Assembly (NCBI GenBank): GCA_951813535.1
Contig: OX638345.1
Location: 2,963,477-3,027,476, forward strand
Source: an uncultured Dehalococcoidia bacterium
Lineage (GTDB): Bacteria > Chloroflexota > Dehalococcoidia > Lucifugimonadales > UBA3495
DNA: 64,000 bases
Direction of reading: 5' to 3'
The translations under genes and the position numbers were made by a program. The notes beneath the pieces are model-generated. The model worked only from the letters and a program-made list of their open reading frames with translations, was not told the DNA's origin and did not search any database. Shown in pieces: positions 1-8,719 of this stretch; the first letter of the stretch is position 1; each line of letters begins with the position of its first letter.

Positions 1-450
1 GAGGTATCCGGGAACTACCTGAACCTGCGCGAATGGTACGTTGATTGCGACGCCGACACGATTCTCCTCAAGGTGGAGCCGGACGGCCCGGCCTGCCACA
101 CCGGGGAAATCTCGTGCTTCTACACCAGAATGGACGGCCTGCCCGAGGAGTACACGAGCACCGAGGGCGGCCCGCGTGTGCTCGACGAACTGTTCGCGGT
201 CATCAAGGATCGGCAGCGGGAGATGCCCGAGGGCAGCTACACCGCCAAACTGCTGGCAGAGGGCACCAGCCGGGTCGGCCAGAAGGTGATCGAAGAAGCT
301 GGAGAAGCCGCCCTGGCGGCGGCCACCGGTGAAACGGAAAACCTGCCAGCCGAGATTGCGGACCTGCTCTACCACACGCTGACCCTGATGGCATCTGCCG
401 GCGTGTCGCCGAATGCGGTCTGGGAAGAGTTGCGGTCCCGGCGAGGTTAG
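1..450 (+). CDS. hisI: HisIE, C-terminal part: phosphoribosyl-AMP cyclohydrolase / phosphoribosyl-ATP pyrophosphatase (5' partial)
   Basis: Reading frame 1 is open from the first base, so the gene starts outside the window. The first ~40 codons encode the end of a HisI cyclohydrolase domain: a DCDAD metal-binding stretch followed by GPACHTG and a downstream Cys (SCFYT). The rest matches a HisE pyrophosphohydrolase domain (RQREMPEGSYTAKL, then GQKVIEEAGEAA and a DLLYH motif). The protein would catalyse steps 2 and 3 of histidine biosynthesis in the cytoplasm. Its TAG stop overlaps the stop of the convergent S51 peptidase gene by a few bases. Confidence 0.93.
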   Translation, partial: EVSGNYLNLREWYVDCDADTILLKVEPDGPACHTGEISCFYTRMDGLPEEYTSTEGGPRVLDELFAVIKDRQREMPEGSYTAKLLAEGTSRVGQKVIEEAGEAALAAATGETENLPAEIADLLYHTLTLMASAGVSPNAVWEELRSRRG

Positions 451-1157
451 GATGCCGGGCCGTTGACCGTCAAGTCGGGGACTTTTTCCCGGTCAGCATA
501 CCGGCGCCATTCGCCGGAACGGTAAACGGTGACGTTGCCGGCGCCCAGGGCGGTGGCGCCGTCAGGTTCCAGGAGCACGCCGGAACCGCCGTCGATGCCC
601 AGGACGGTGAGCCCGAACGTAGCCGAACCAGCAAGCTGCTCGATAACGGCGTGAGGATCGCTTCTCTCGTGATGGGGCAGCACCATGACGCCGGGCACCA
701 TGTCCAATGCCGGCGACACCGGCGAGCCCGACGACGGACGGCGCATCACCGAGCCGAGCACCATTGCGCCAGCGCTTGATCCGGCCCAAATCGCCCCTTC
801 CTCACACGCTTCGTTGACCGCCTCGAGAAGCGGCGACCCCGCAAGCACCGAATGCAGATGCTCCGGACTGCCGCCCGTGAAGTAGATGACGTTGGCGCCG
901 TCCAGTTGCGCCACGATCCGCGGGTTTTCGGCGTCTTCGCGACGGACCACGTCCAGACCGAAAGCTGAAGCGCCCAGCCCGGTGAAGTGACGCACACCGT
1001 TGCTCGCCGCGAGGCCGGGGTTCTCAAAGGCTGCGGCCGTTGGTACGATGGCGACGCGGGGGCTCGCTTCCCCGGTCAACCCGAGGACGTGGCGGTCCAT
1101 TCCGGCGCAGGAAGCCCGGAACTCGTCACCCCCGACCAAAAGGATGCGCCTCACCAC
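447..1157 (-). CDS. Peptidase S51 family protein (cyanophycinase / dipeptidase E-like)
   Basis: 236 residues. The N-terminal LLVGG strand, a central YFTGGSPEHL motif and the nucleophile elbow AGSSAGAM (Ser about 128) are typical of the S51 serine peptidase fold, which includes cyanophycinase and alpha-aspartyl dipeptidase. The substrate cannot be told from sequence; an acidic peptide is inferred. The start is a GTG at 1157 with a GGAGG ribosome site about 8 nt upstream. The gene is convergent with hisIE and divergent from the VOC gene. Confidence 0.85.
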   Translation of the reverse strand: MVRRILLVGGDEFRASCAGMDRHVLGLTGEASPRVAIVPTAAAFENPGLAASNGVRHFTGLGASAFGLDVVRREDAENPRIVAQLDGANVIYFTGGSPEHLHSVLAGSPLLEAVNEACEEGAIWAGSSAGAMVLGSVMRRPSSGSPVSPALDMVPGVMVLPHHERSDPHAVIEQLAGSATFGLTVLGIDGGSGVLLEPDGATALGAGNVTVYRSGEWRRYADREKVPDLTVNGPAS

Positions 1158-1207
1158 CGTTCGTGCCTCCGCTTCCCGCGTAGTCTCGTTTCCCAGGAGA
1201 ACTGACG

Positions 1208-1609
1208 ATGTTCGAGTTTATACATCACGTGAGAATCCTTGTCCACGACGCCGAGGCCATGGCCGCATATATGGAGGAGAACTTCGGAATGACGCCGGTG
1301 AAGATCGAGGTGTTTCCAGCCCGGGGGATGAAAAACGCCGTCTACAAGGTGGGCCAGACCAACGTGGAATTCACCGAACCGCTGGATCCCGATTCGGCGA
1401 TGGGTGAATACCTGAAGGCCTTCGGTCCCGGTCCTTACCACATGGCCTTCGGGGTATCCGACATCGCGGACAAAGCGGCGGCCCTGGCCGACAAGGGGAA
1501 CGAGATGCGGGGGGAGAACGGCATGTCCCGGAGCGCCGAAGGATACATGACAGCCAACATCGCCGCAGCCAGCGCCCTGGGTTATCCCTTCCAGATCGCC
1601 GAGGGATAG
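1208..1609 (+). CDS. VOC / glyoxalase family protein, methylmalonyl-CoA epimerase-like
   Basis: 133 residues, one vicinal-oxygen-chelate module pair. The N-terminal FIHHVRILVHDAEAM resembles the metal-binding first strand of methylmalonyl-CoA epimerases. Later candidate ligands are Glu in NVEFTEPL and His in GPYHMAFGV. The end is slightly divergent for an epimerase, so glyoxalase or another VOC role is possible. The ATG is preceded by AGGAGA. No linked propionate or mutase gene is seen, so the function remains open. Confidence 0.75.
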   Translation: MFEFIHHVRILVHDAEAMAAYMEENFGMTPVKIEVFPARGMKNAVYKVGQTNVEFTEPLDPDSAMGEYLKAFGPGPYHMAFGVSDIADKAAALADKGNEMRGENGMSRSAEGYMTANIAAASALGYPFQIAEG

Positions 1610-1834
1610 CCGCTGCGCCTGGAACTTGTGGCGCGCATTTACCCGTTGCGCTCCGAACTTGTGATCGGATAACCAGATTTGCCGAACCGCGAATTCTCCC
1701 GGGGGTCCGGGCGTTCGCCGGGAACGGGCGATTGTTCGAAACCGGCGCCCGCGCGTTTGACGCGACTGTCGCCGGGACGGGAAATCTACCCGGATGCTAC
1801 CATGTAAAGCCCAGCGTAATCTTTTACCCAGTGG

Positions 1835-3535
1835 ATGACCATCATGCTAGTGAAAGACACTGTAGCCGCAATTGTCGCCGCCGCCCTGGAGCAGGCCAAC
1901 CGCGACGGGGTAATCAGCGTGGACGCCGCGCCGGACATCGAGATCGAGCGGCCGAACAACCCGGAGCACGGGGACTTTGCCACCAACCTCCCGCTGCGCC
2001 TGGCGCGGGCGGCCCGAGCGAACCCGATGCAACTGGCTCAACTGATCTCGGAACGCATCCAACCGGGCCCCGAGATCGCCAGCCTGGAACCGGCCCCTCC
2101 CGGGTTCATCAACTTCAAACTCAGCGACGATTGGCTGCAGCGGCAGGTGGAGACCGTCATCGCCGCGGGAGACAAATTCGGCTCGGCCGACGTGGGCACG
2201 GGCCGCAAGGTGATGGTGGAGTTTGTGAGCGTCAACCCGACCGGGCCAGTGCACGTCGGGCATACCAGGGGCGCGGTGCTGGGCAGCGCGCTGGCAAACA
2301 CCATGCAGGCGGCCGGGTACGAAGTTACGCGCGAGTACTACATCAACGACGCCGGTTCCCAAATGGAGGCGTTTTATCGCTCGGTCTGGACCCGATACCA
2401 GCAGGCGCTGGGCCGGGACGCCCAGATGCCGGAGAACGGCTACCAGGGTGATTACATCGCCGATATTGCCGCCGAGATCATCGACACCGAGGGCCCGGGC
2501 TTGTTGGAACTACCCGAGCCGGCAGCCATCCGCCGCATCGGGGATATAGCGCGGGAGAAGATGGTCGAGCTGATTCGCGACGACCTGGACGCCATCGGCG
2601 TGAATTTCGACAACTGGTTCAGTGAACGCTGGCTGTTCCTGAACGAACGCGCACCCACCAGCGACTACGACCAGGCGATTGCCAAATTGCGGGAGGGTGG
2701 TCACCTTGCCGAGCGCAGCGGGGCACTCTGGTTCAATTCCATCGCCCTGGGAGACGACCGCGACAACGTGGTGGTCCGTTCCTCGGGCGAGCCCACCTAT
2801 TTCGCTTCGGACATCGCCTACCACTACAACAAATTCAGCGGGCGCGAGTTCAACCGGGTTATCGATATCTGGGGAGCGGACCACCAGGGACACGTGCCCC
2901 GCATGAAGGCGGCGGTTTCAGCGCTGGGGGTGAAACCGGAAAACCTCACCGTGCTCATTTCCCAGATGGTGACGCTGAAGCGCGGCGACGAGACGGTGCG
3001 CGCCTCAAAGCGGACCGGCGATTTCGTCACACTGCGTGAACTGGTGGACGAGGTGGGGATGGACGCCTGCCGGTACTTTTTCCTGGCCCGAGCGGCCTCC
3101 ACACAGATGGAGTTCGACCTGGAACTGGCCACCCGCGAGTCGTCGGAAAACCCGGTGTACTACGTGCAATACGCGCACGCACGCAACGCCAGCATCCTGA
3201 GCCTGGCCGCCGAGCGCGGCATCGACTACGCAAACGGGGACGTTTCGCTGCTGACGCATCCGAATGAACTCGCGCTGATCCGCACCATGCTGCGCCTGTC
3301 CGAGCTCATCGTCCAGGTGGCGGAAAATCTCGAGCCGCACCACCTGCCCCATTACGCGATGGAGTTGGCGACCGCGTTCCACCACTTCTACGAAAACTGT
3401 CGGGTCATCTCGGCCAACCCGGAGGATAACGAGTTGACGCTGGCGCGCCTCAAGCTGGTGGCCGCGGCGCAGGTCGTGTTCCGACGGACGCTGACCCTTA
3501 TGGGCATGTCTGCGCCAGAACGTATGGAACGATAG
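1835..3535 (+). CDS. argS: Arginyl-tRNA synthetase
   Basis: About 566 residues, normal for class I ArgRS. It charges tRNA-Arg in the cytoplasm. It shows the N-terminal Add1-like domain, the HIGH-type motif in PTGPVHVGHTRGAV (around residue 143), and the KMSKS counterpart in VRASKRTGDFV (around residue 391), then the C-terminal DALR anticodon-binding helices ending with the usual Met-Glu-Arg tail. Two in-frame ATGs lie 9 nt apart (1835 and 1844); neither has a strong ribosome site, so the exact start is uncertain. Confidence 0.96.
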   Translation: MTIMLVKDTVAAIVAAALEQANRDGVISVDAAPDIEIERPNNPEHGDFATNLPLRLARAARANPMQLAQLISERIQPGPEIASLEPAPPGFINFKLSDDWLQRQVETVIAAGDKFGSADVGTGRKVMVEFVSVNPTGPVHVGHTRGAVLGSALANTMQAAGYEVTREYYINDAGSQMEAFYRSVWTRYQQALGRDAQMPENGYQGDYIADIAAEIIDTEGPGLLELPEPAAIRRIGDIAREKMVELIRDDLDAIGVNFDNWFSERWLFLNERAPTSDYDQAIAKLREGGHLAERSGALWFNSIALGDDRDNVVVRSSGEPTYFASDIAYHYNKFSGREFNRVIDIWGADHQGHVPRMKAAVSALGVKPENLTVLISQMVTLKRGDETVRASKRTGDFVTLRELVDEVGMDACRYFFLARAASTQMEFDLELATRESSENPVYYVQYAHARNASILSLAAERGIDYANGDVSLLTHPNELALIRTMLRLSELIVQVAENLEPHHLPHYAMELATAFHHFYENCRVISANPEDNELTLARLKLVAAAQVVFRRTLTLMGMSAPERMER

Positions 3536-3604
3536 ACGTCATTCTGAGGAAGCGCGGGGATTAGACGCTGGTCCCGTCTGCGTGCGCCGGGGCAATCAAA
3601 CAAG

Positions 3605-3638
3605 AGCGCCAAAGGCGGGACAGAGTCGGTCTGGCGCT
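3605..3638 (+). terminator. Possible argS terminator hairpin
   Basis: A 7-bp perfect stem AGCGCCA/TGGCGCT with a 20-nt loop, followed by only a short T stretch. A weak terminator candidate. Confidence 0.35.
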
Positions 3639-3736
3639 TTGGTCGATTGAGCCCTGACGCGAGTAGCAGTGGATCGGGGCATAGAATAACGTTGGCCAGA
3701 CGGCGCCAAAAAGTCGTTACGGGGTCCGCGCAAGCG

Positions 3737-3765
3737 TTGCCGAGCCAACGTTTTAGGTGTATATT
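3737..3765 (+). promoter_or_regulatory. Sigma-70-like promoter upstream of the ABC exporter
   Basis: TTGCCG (3737-3742), a 17-nt spacer and TATATT (3760-3765), about 140 nt before the exporter start. The match is by eye only. Confidence 0.45.
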
Positions 3766-3902
3766 CCAAGCCCTATGCTATCCGATTTCATAATCGCATC
3801 GGGGTTCGTAACGGATGCTGCGCGCCCCTGTGATCCTCGTAGTTTGGTGGCCAACACCCGGAGCAGGTGGCCAACTGACCGTATGGCAGGCAAGGGTCGA
3901 TA

Positions 3903-5711
3903 ATGGGCATACTCTGGCGCATCATCGGCATGGCCGCCGACTACCCGGTCCGGCTGGCGCTGGCTTACATCACAGCACTGCTCGCAATCGGCTTTTCGCT
4001 GGCCATCCCCTGGTTGTTCGGGACCGCCATCGACCTGATGGTCGGCCAGGACCCAGTCACCAAAGGGTTCTTCGAGAAAGCTTTCTCCCTCCAGGCGCTG
4101 GTGGTGTTCGGCGTCGGCATTCTGGCGGTCAGCCTCGGTCGCGGGTTCTGCGACTTTGGGCGGACGTACACCACGGAATCGCTGTCGCAGAAAGTCTCGT
4201 TCGACTGCCGCAACCTGCTCTACGACAAGCTACAGAACGTCAGCTTCGCGTTCCACGACAAGGAACATACCGGCGACCTGATGTCCCGGGCGACCGCCGA
4301 CGTGGAGGCGATGCGCCGGTTCGTAAACATGGGCATGATCCGTTCGCTGGACGTGGTCATCCGCATCCTGGCCATCCCCATCATTCTGTTCGTGGTGCAC
4401 TGGCAATTGGCGCTGGTCAGCATGATATTCGTCCCGGCCATCATCCTGCGGTCGTCCTTCGTTATGCGCGCCCTGCGCCGCAAGTGGCTGCACGTCCAGG
4501 AGGTGATGGGTCAGTCCGTAACCGTGCTCCAGGAAAACCTGGCCGGCATGCACGTCGTCAAAGCCTTTGCTTCCGAAGACTACGAGCGCGCCAAGTACAA
4601 TCGCAAAGCCGAGGAACTGCGCGTTGAGTACTACGACGCGGAACGGATGCAGGGCACCAACAGCGCGTGGATGACCCTGTACTTCACCTTCGCCCTTGGC
4701 ATCATCCTCTGGATCGGCGGCTGGCTGGTGGTCCGGGGCGACCTCACGCTGGGCCAACTGGCGATGTTCTTCCTCTACCTGAACCAGCTTACGTTCCCCG
4801 TACGCATGTCCGCCCAGATCATCAACACCTTTTCGCGGGCGATTTCGTCCGGACAGCGGCTCTTCACCGTTCTGGACACGGTATCCCCGGTCTCGGAGCG
4901 ATCCAACGCGTCGGACATGGGCCGGGCCACCGGCCACGTGAAATTTGAGAACGTAGCGTTCTCCTACGAAGACCGGTCTCCCGCCCTGCGCCAGGTTGAC
5001 CTGGACGCCAAGCCCGGTCAGGTGACCGCGATACTGGGGGCGCCGGGCAGCGGCAAGACCACCGTGGTCAGCCTGTTGCCTCGTTTCTACGACGTGACCT
5101 CCGGAAAGATCACCATCGACGGCTTCGACATCCGGGACTTTACGCTCCAGTCCCTGCGGCACAACGTGGGCATCGTCCACCAGGACGTGTACCTCTTCAG
5201 CGCCAGTATCCGCGACAACATCTCCTACGGCGTTGTGGGCGCCACCCAGGAAGACGTGGAACGCGCCGCCAAGGTTGCCCAACTGCACGATCAGATCATG
5301 TCCCTGCCCGGAGGGTACGATACGTGGGTCGGAGAGCGGGGTACGACTTTGTCGGGGGGGCAGCGCCAGCGCCTGTCCATCGCGCGCACGATCCTGATTG
5401 ACCCGCCGGTACTCATTCTGGACGACTCCACCTCCAGCGTTGACGTGGAGACGGAGCGACAAATTCACCGCGCCATGACTGAGGTGATGAAGGGTCGGAC
5501 GACCTTCGTGATCGCCCATCGCCTGAGCACGGTCCGGGAAGCGGACCAGATCCTGGTGCTGGACAAAGGGGTCATTGCGGAACGAGGCCCCCACGCAGAA
5601 CTGGTACGCACGGGCGGCATCTACCAGAGCATCTACGAGCTCCAGCTCCGGCCGCAGGAGGAAGTCCTCCTCGAGGCGGCGGTGCCGGCCTACGGGAGGG
5701 CTGCCCTATGA
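3903..5711 (+). CDS. ABC exporter half-transporter, subunit A (degenerate Walker B)
   Basis: 602 residues: an N-terminal six-helix transmembrane domain (about 1-320) and a nucleotide-binding domain (about 340-590). Walker A is GAPGSGKTT near residue 379, and the signature LSGGQRQRL near 483 is canonical. The Walker B end is LILDDSTSSVD, with Asp in place of the catalytic Glu. This is the hallmark of the degenerate subunit in heterodimeric multidrug/lipid exporters of the LmrCD or TM287/288 type. The stop overlaps the start of the next subunit (ATGA), so the two are translationally coupled. The substrate is unknown. Confidence 0.92.
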   Translation: MGILWRIIGMAADYPVRLALAYITALLAIGFSLAIPWLFGTAIDLMVGQDPVTKGFFEKAFSLQALVVFGVGILAVSLGRGFCDFGRTYTTESLSQKVSFDCRNLLYDKLQNVSFAFHDKEHTGDLMSRATADVEAMRRFVNMGMIRSLDVVIRILAIPIILFVVHWQLALVSMIFVPAIILRSSFVMRALRRKWLHVQEVMGQSVTVLQENLAGMHVVKAFASEDYERAKYNRKAEELRVEYYDAERMQGTNSAWMTLYFTFALGIILWIGGWLVVRGDLTLGQLAMFFLYLNQLTFPVRMSAQIINTFSRAISSGQRLFTVLDTVSPVSERSNASDMGRATGHVKFENVAFSYEDRSPALRQVDLDAKPGQVTAILGAPGSGKTTVVSLLPRFYDVTSGKITIDGFDIRDFTLQSLRHNVGIVHQDVYLFSASIRDNISYGVVGATQEDVERAAKVAQLHDQIMSLPGGYDTWVGERGTTLSGGQRQRLSIARTILIDPPVLILDDSTSSVDVETERQIHRAMTEVMKGRTTFVIAHRLSTVREADQILVLDKGVIAERGPHAELVRTGGIYQSIYELQLRPQEEVLLEAAVPAYGRAAL

Positions 5712-7633
5712 TGCGCGGCGGAGGCATGGGTGGGGGCATGATGGGGGGGATGCGCGGCACCTCCGCCGACAGTATGTTCGCACCCACCAACGACAACCTC
5801 ACCGACGAAGAGGTGGTGGGGCGCGTTTACGACAACCGGGTCGTAAAACGCTTCGCAACTTACATCCAGCCCTACCGCAAGTACGCGTTTATGGCGCTGG
5901 CGTCCCTGCTCGTTTATGCGGCGGTCAACGCGGCGATCCCTCTGCTCATCAAGTACGGCATCGACTGGGCCGTCGCCGACGGAAACGTCAATCGCGTTCA
6001 CGTCATAGGCGCCGCGTTCATGGTCATCACCGTGATCCACTTCCTGTCGAACCGGTTGCAGTTCATCTTCATCTCGCTAACCGGTCAGCACATCCTGTAC
6101 GACCTGCGATCGGGGATGTTCAGCCACCTGCAGAATCAATCCAACGCCTTTTACCACCGAACGCCGATCGGCCGCATCATGTCCAGGATGCAGTCCGACA
6201 TACTGCAGTTGCAGGAAACCTTTGAGTTGATGGCCCTGGCGCTGGCCGAACTGGTCACGGTGGGCGCGATCATCATACTGATGCTGATCATCGACTGGCA
6301 GTTGGCGTTGGTGTGCATGCTGGTCGTGCCGATCCTGACGCTGATCCTGATGTACTGGCAGCGTTTTGCGCGGCATTCGTTCATGCGGATCCGGCGCGCC
6401 ATTGCGATGGTCAACGGCGAGTACAACCAGAACATCACCGGCGTTAGGGTGGTGCAGAGCCTGAACCGGCAGGACGAAAACCTGGCCCACTTCCGCACCC
6501 TCAACAACGAGTACCTCGACGCCAACCTCGAAGCCGCCCGTTATTCGGGAATGCTGCAACCGATGGTTGAGTTGCTCATCGGCCTGGGCATCGGTATCGG
6601 CGTGGTGCTGTTCGGCGGTTTCCTGTTGCAGCGCGACGCTCTGGAAGTTGGAACTCTCGCCGCGTTCGCCCTGTGGATCCAAAGGTTCTTCGAGCCGATC
6701 CGGCAACTGACCATGCAATACAGCCAACTGCAGCGGGCAATGGCTGCCGGTGTCCGTATCTTCGAGGTCCTGGACCTTGAGCCCGACGTTACGGATAAGC
6801 CCGACGCCACGGCGCTACCGCAGGTCAATGGCGAGATCCGGTACAACGACGTCACCTTCCACTACGTGCCCGGCACCGACGTCCTCAAGAACGTCAACCT
6901 GCACATCAAGGCCGGCGAGAACGTCGCCCTGGTGGGATCTACCGGGGCGGGCAAGAGCACGCTGGTCAATCTGCTGCACCGTTCGGCCGACGTCACCGGC
7001 GGATCAATAACCATCGATGGGCACGACCTGCGCGACGTAACCCGGAACTCTCTGGTACATCAGATGAGCATGGTCCTGCAGGAGCCCTACCTCTTCTCCG
7101 GTACGGTTCGGGAAAACATCCGCTACCAGAGCGCAGGCATCACCGACGAGGAAATGATCGCAGCGTCCAAGGCGGTGGGTGCCCATGACTTCATCATGGA
7201 GCTTGACAGCGGGTACGACTCCGAACTGGCCGAGCGCGGCGTCAACCTCAGCATCGGGCAACGGCAGTTGATCAGCTTCGCCCGCGCCATCGTGGGCAAC
7301 CCCCGAATCCTGGTGCTGGACGAGGCCACGGCCAACATCGATACTCACACCGAACTGCTGATCCAACAGGCGCTCAACCGGATCCTGAAAGGCAGGACTT
7401 CGATAGTGATCGCCCACCGGCTATCGACCATTCGCAACGCCGACAAGATCGTGGTGTTGGACCAGGGCCGCGTCGCCGAGGTAGGTTCCCACGACGAGTT
7501 GCTGGAATCCGGCGGCGTCTACGCTCAGCTCTATGCCATCAACTACGGATTGTCCGGCCCCAGCGTCGACGTCGCGCCCGTAGGCGGCGAAGTCATCGGC
7601 GCCGACGGATTGTCACCGGCAGCCGCCGACTGA
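5708..7633 (+). CDS. ABC exporter half-transporter, subunit B (degenerate signature)
   Basis: 641 residues. A Met/Gly-rich N-terminal tail (residues 1-17, almost only M, G and R) precedes the transmembrane domain (about 45-350) and the nucleotide-binding domain. Walker A is GSTGAGKST near 410. The signature is LSIGQRQLI near 514, with Ile for the usual Gly. Walker B is LVLDEATANID with an intact Glu. Together with subunit A this builds one competent ATP site (Walker A/B of B plus signature of A) and one degenerate site. It overlaps subunit A by 4 nt and is followed by a strong terminator. Confidence 0.93.
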   Translation: MMRGGGMGGGMMGGMRGTSADSMFAPTNDNLTDEEVVGRVYDNRVVKRFATYIQPYRKYAFMALASLLVYAAVNAAIPLLIKYGIDWAVADGNVNRVHVIGAAFMVITVIHFLSNRLQFIFISLTGQHILYDLRSGMFSHLQNQSNAFYHRTPIGRIMSRMQSDILQLQETFELMALALAELVTVGAIIILMLIIDWQLALVCMLVVPILTLILMYWQRFARHSFMRIRRAIAMVNGEYNQNITGVRVVQSLNRQDENLAHFRTLNNEYLDANLEAARYSGMLQPMVELLIGLGIGIGVVLFGGFLLQRDALEVGTLAAFALWIQRFFEPIRQLTMQYSQLQRAMAAGVRIFEVLDLEPDVTDKPDATALPQVNGEIRYNDVTFHYVPGTDVLKNVNLHIKAGENVALVGSTGAGKSTLVNLLHRSADVTGGSITIDGHDLRDVTRNSLVHQMSMVLQEPYLFSGTVRENIRYQSAGITDEEMIAASKAVGAHDFIMELDSGYDSELAERGVNLSIGQRQLISFARAIVGNPRILVLDEATANIDTHTELLIQQALNRILKGRTSIVIAHRLSTIRNADKIVVLDQGRVAEVGSHDELLESGGVYAQLYAINYGLSGPSVDVAPVGGEVIGADGLSPAAAD

Positions 7634-7652
7634 CGAGCCTGAAACGAACCCG

Positions 7653-7684
7653 AAAAGAGCGGCAGATGCAGCCGCTCTTTTTTT
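7653..7684. terminator. Bidirectional rho-independent terminator
   Basis: Stem AAGAGCGGC/GCCGCTCTT with a 7-nt loop, preceded by an A run and followed by a T run. It therefore works for both the exporter operon (+) and the convergent hydrolase (-). Confidence 0.85.
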
Positions 7685-7697
7685 GTGCCTTCCTACG

Positions 7698-8582
7698 CTA
7701 GTCCGCAGACAAAAAATCGCGGATGACCGATGCCAACTCCTCGGGTTTGTGGTAGCCGATGTCGTGAATGGTGTCCTGGATCCAGTGGACCCGTCCGTTG
7801 GGCAGGGCATCCTCCGCAGCGGCGACCATCACCTCGCGCTGCCGAGAGAACTGGGAATTTGCGCGGTCAGCGCGCGGCCCGGCGGCGACCACCAACGCCG
7901 GCACGGAGATCTTCGGAAGCACCACTGAGGGCGGCTCGTTCCACATGGTTACCAGCACCTGAGCGTGATTCTGCGGGCGCAGGTTATCGTGCATCTGGCC
8001 ATCCGGGCCCTCGTGGACCATGGTCAGGGCGATCTCGGCGAGGTCTTCGCCCCAGCAAAACGAAAGATTGTCCGCCAAGCGGATCAGGTACTCCTCACGC
8101 GTTCCGACCACCAGGCGCGGGGCCAAGCGCTGTCGGAACGCTTCCCAGGTGGGTTCCGGCATCAAGCCGCCATCTTGGAAACCGCCGTCGATCATCACCA
8201 CGCCGGCAACCCGGTCCGGGAAGCGCATGGCGAGGTTGCTGGCCACATGTCCGCCCCAGGAATGGCCCAACACCGGGGCGCGGCCAATCCCGAAGTGGTC
8301 CATCAGCCGGACCGCGTCCTCAGCCAAAGTCTGCCAATCGTATCCGGCCGGCGCCTGGGTGGTTGCGCCGTGGCCGCGTTGGTCCGGGGCGATGATACGG
8401 TACTGGCCCGACAGGAACGGAGCAACCCGCCGGTACCAGTGACCGGAAGAAGCCAACCCGTGGAGGGCGAGCAGAGGCTCACCACTGCCGCCCCAATCGA
8501 GGTAGTGCACCTCGAGATCGCCGATTGATGCGACACCGGATTGCGGTTCGGATTCGTTGCGGGGCATCTCAGAGTTAGGCAT
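7698..8582 (-). CDS. Alpha/beta-fold hydrolase
   Basis: 294 residues. It has the oxyanion-side HGLASSGHWY motif, an APDQRGHG loop, and the nucleophile elbow GHSWGG with Ser about 108. A late Asp and the His in the C-terminal DTIHDIGYHKPEE segment can complete the triad. This fits the broad esterase/epoxide-hydrolase/haloalkane-dehalogenase-like superfamily; the substrate is not predictable. The gene is divergent from pgi and its start region lies in the shared upstream DNA. Confidence 0.87.
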   Translation of the reverse strand: MPNSEMPRNESEPQSGVASIGDLEVHYLDWGGSGEPLLALHGLASSGHWYRRVAPFLSGQYRIIAPDQRGHGATTQAPAGYDWQTLAEDAVRLMDHFGIGRAPVLGHSWGGHVASNLAMRFPDRVAGVVMIDGGFQDGGLMPEPTWEAFRQRLAPRLVVGTREEYLIRLADNLSFCWGEDLAEIALTMVHEGPDGQMHDNLRPQNHAQVLVTMWNEPPSVVLPKISVPALVVAAGPRADRANSQFSRQREVMVAAAEDALPNGRVHWIQDTIHDIGYHKPEELASVIRDFLSAD

Positions 8583-8670
8583 GGTCGTCCATCGGCTCCC
8601 ATCATTTGGCGCAGATTATACGCCGGACCCGCAAACATAGTTCGGCTGGCGCAAGGGTCGGGAAATCCGG

Positions 8671-8683
8671 TGTGCTAAAATCG
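8671..8683 (+). promoter_or_regulatory. Extended -10 promoter element for pgi
   Basis: The box tgtgctaaaatcg holds TGC-TAAAAT, an extended -10 form, about 37 nt before the pgi start. An identical 13-mer lies upstream of tRNA-Arg at 37280-37292. Confidence 0.4.
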
Positions 8684-8719
8684 CCTCATAACATCCAGAT
8701 GCCGGGCGAGGGAGTTGCC

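Larger units (their letters stand above)
3536..3902. other. Intergenic region between argS and the ABC exporter
   Basis: 367 bp with no supportable gene. It begins with a short stretch resembling dispersed repeats that open with 'gtcattctgagg'. It then holds a weak hairpin (3605-3638) and a sigma-70-like promoter upstream of the exporter genes. Confidence 0.6.

Noticed and set aside
4230-5594. Minus-strand 454-codon frame opposite ABC exporter subunit A
   Set aside because: Antisense shadow of a clearly coding gene with no own motifs.
8606-8719. Upstream extension of pgi
   Set aside because: Contains the putative -10 element and lacks PGI-like sequence; the ATG at 8720 has a ribosome site.
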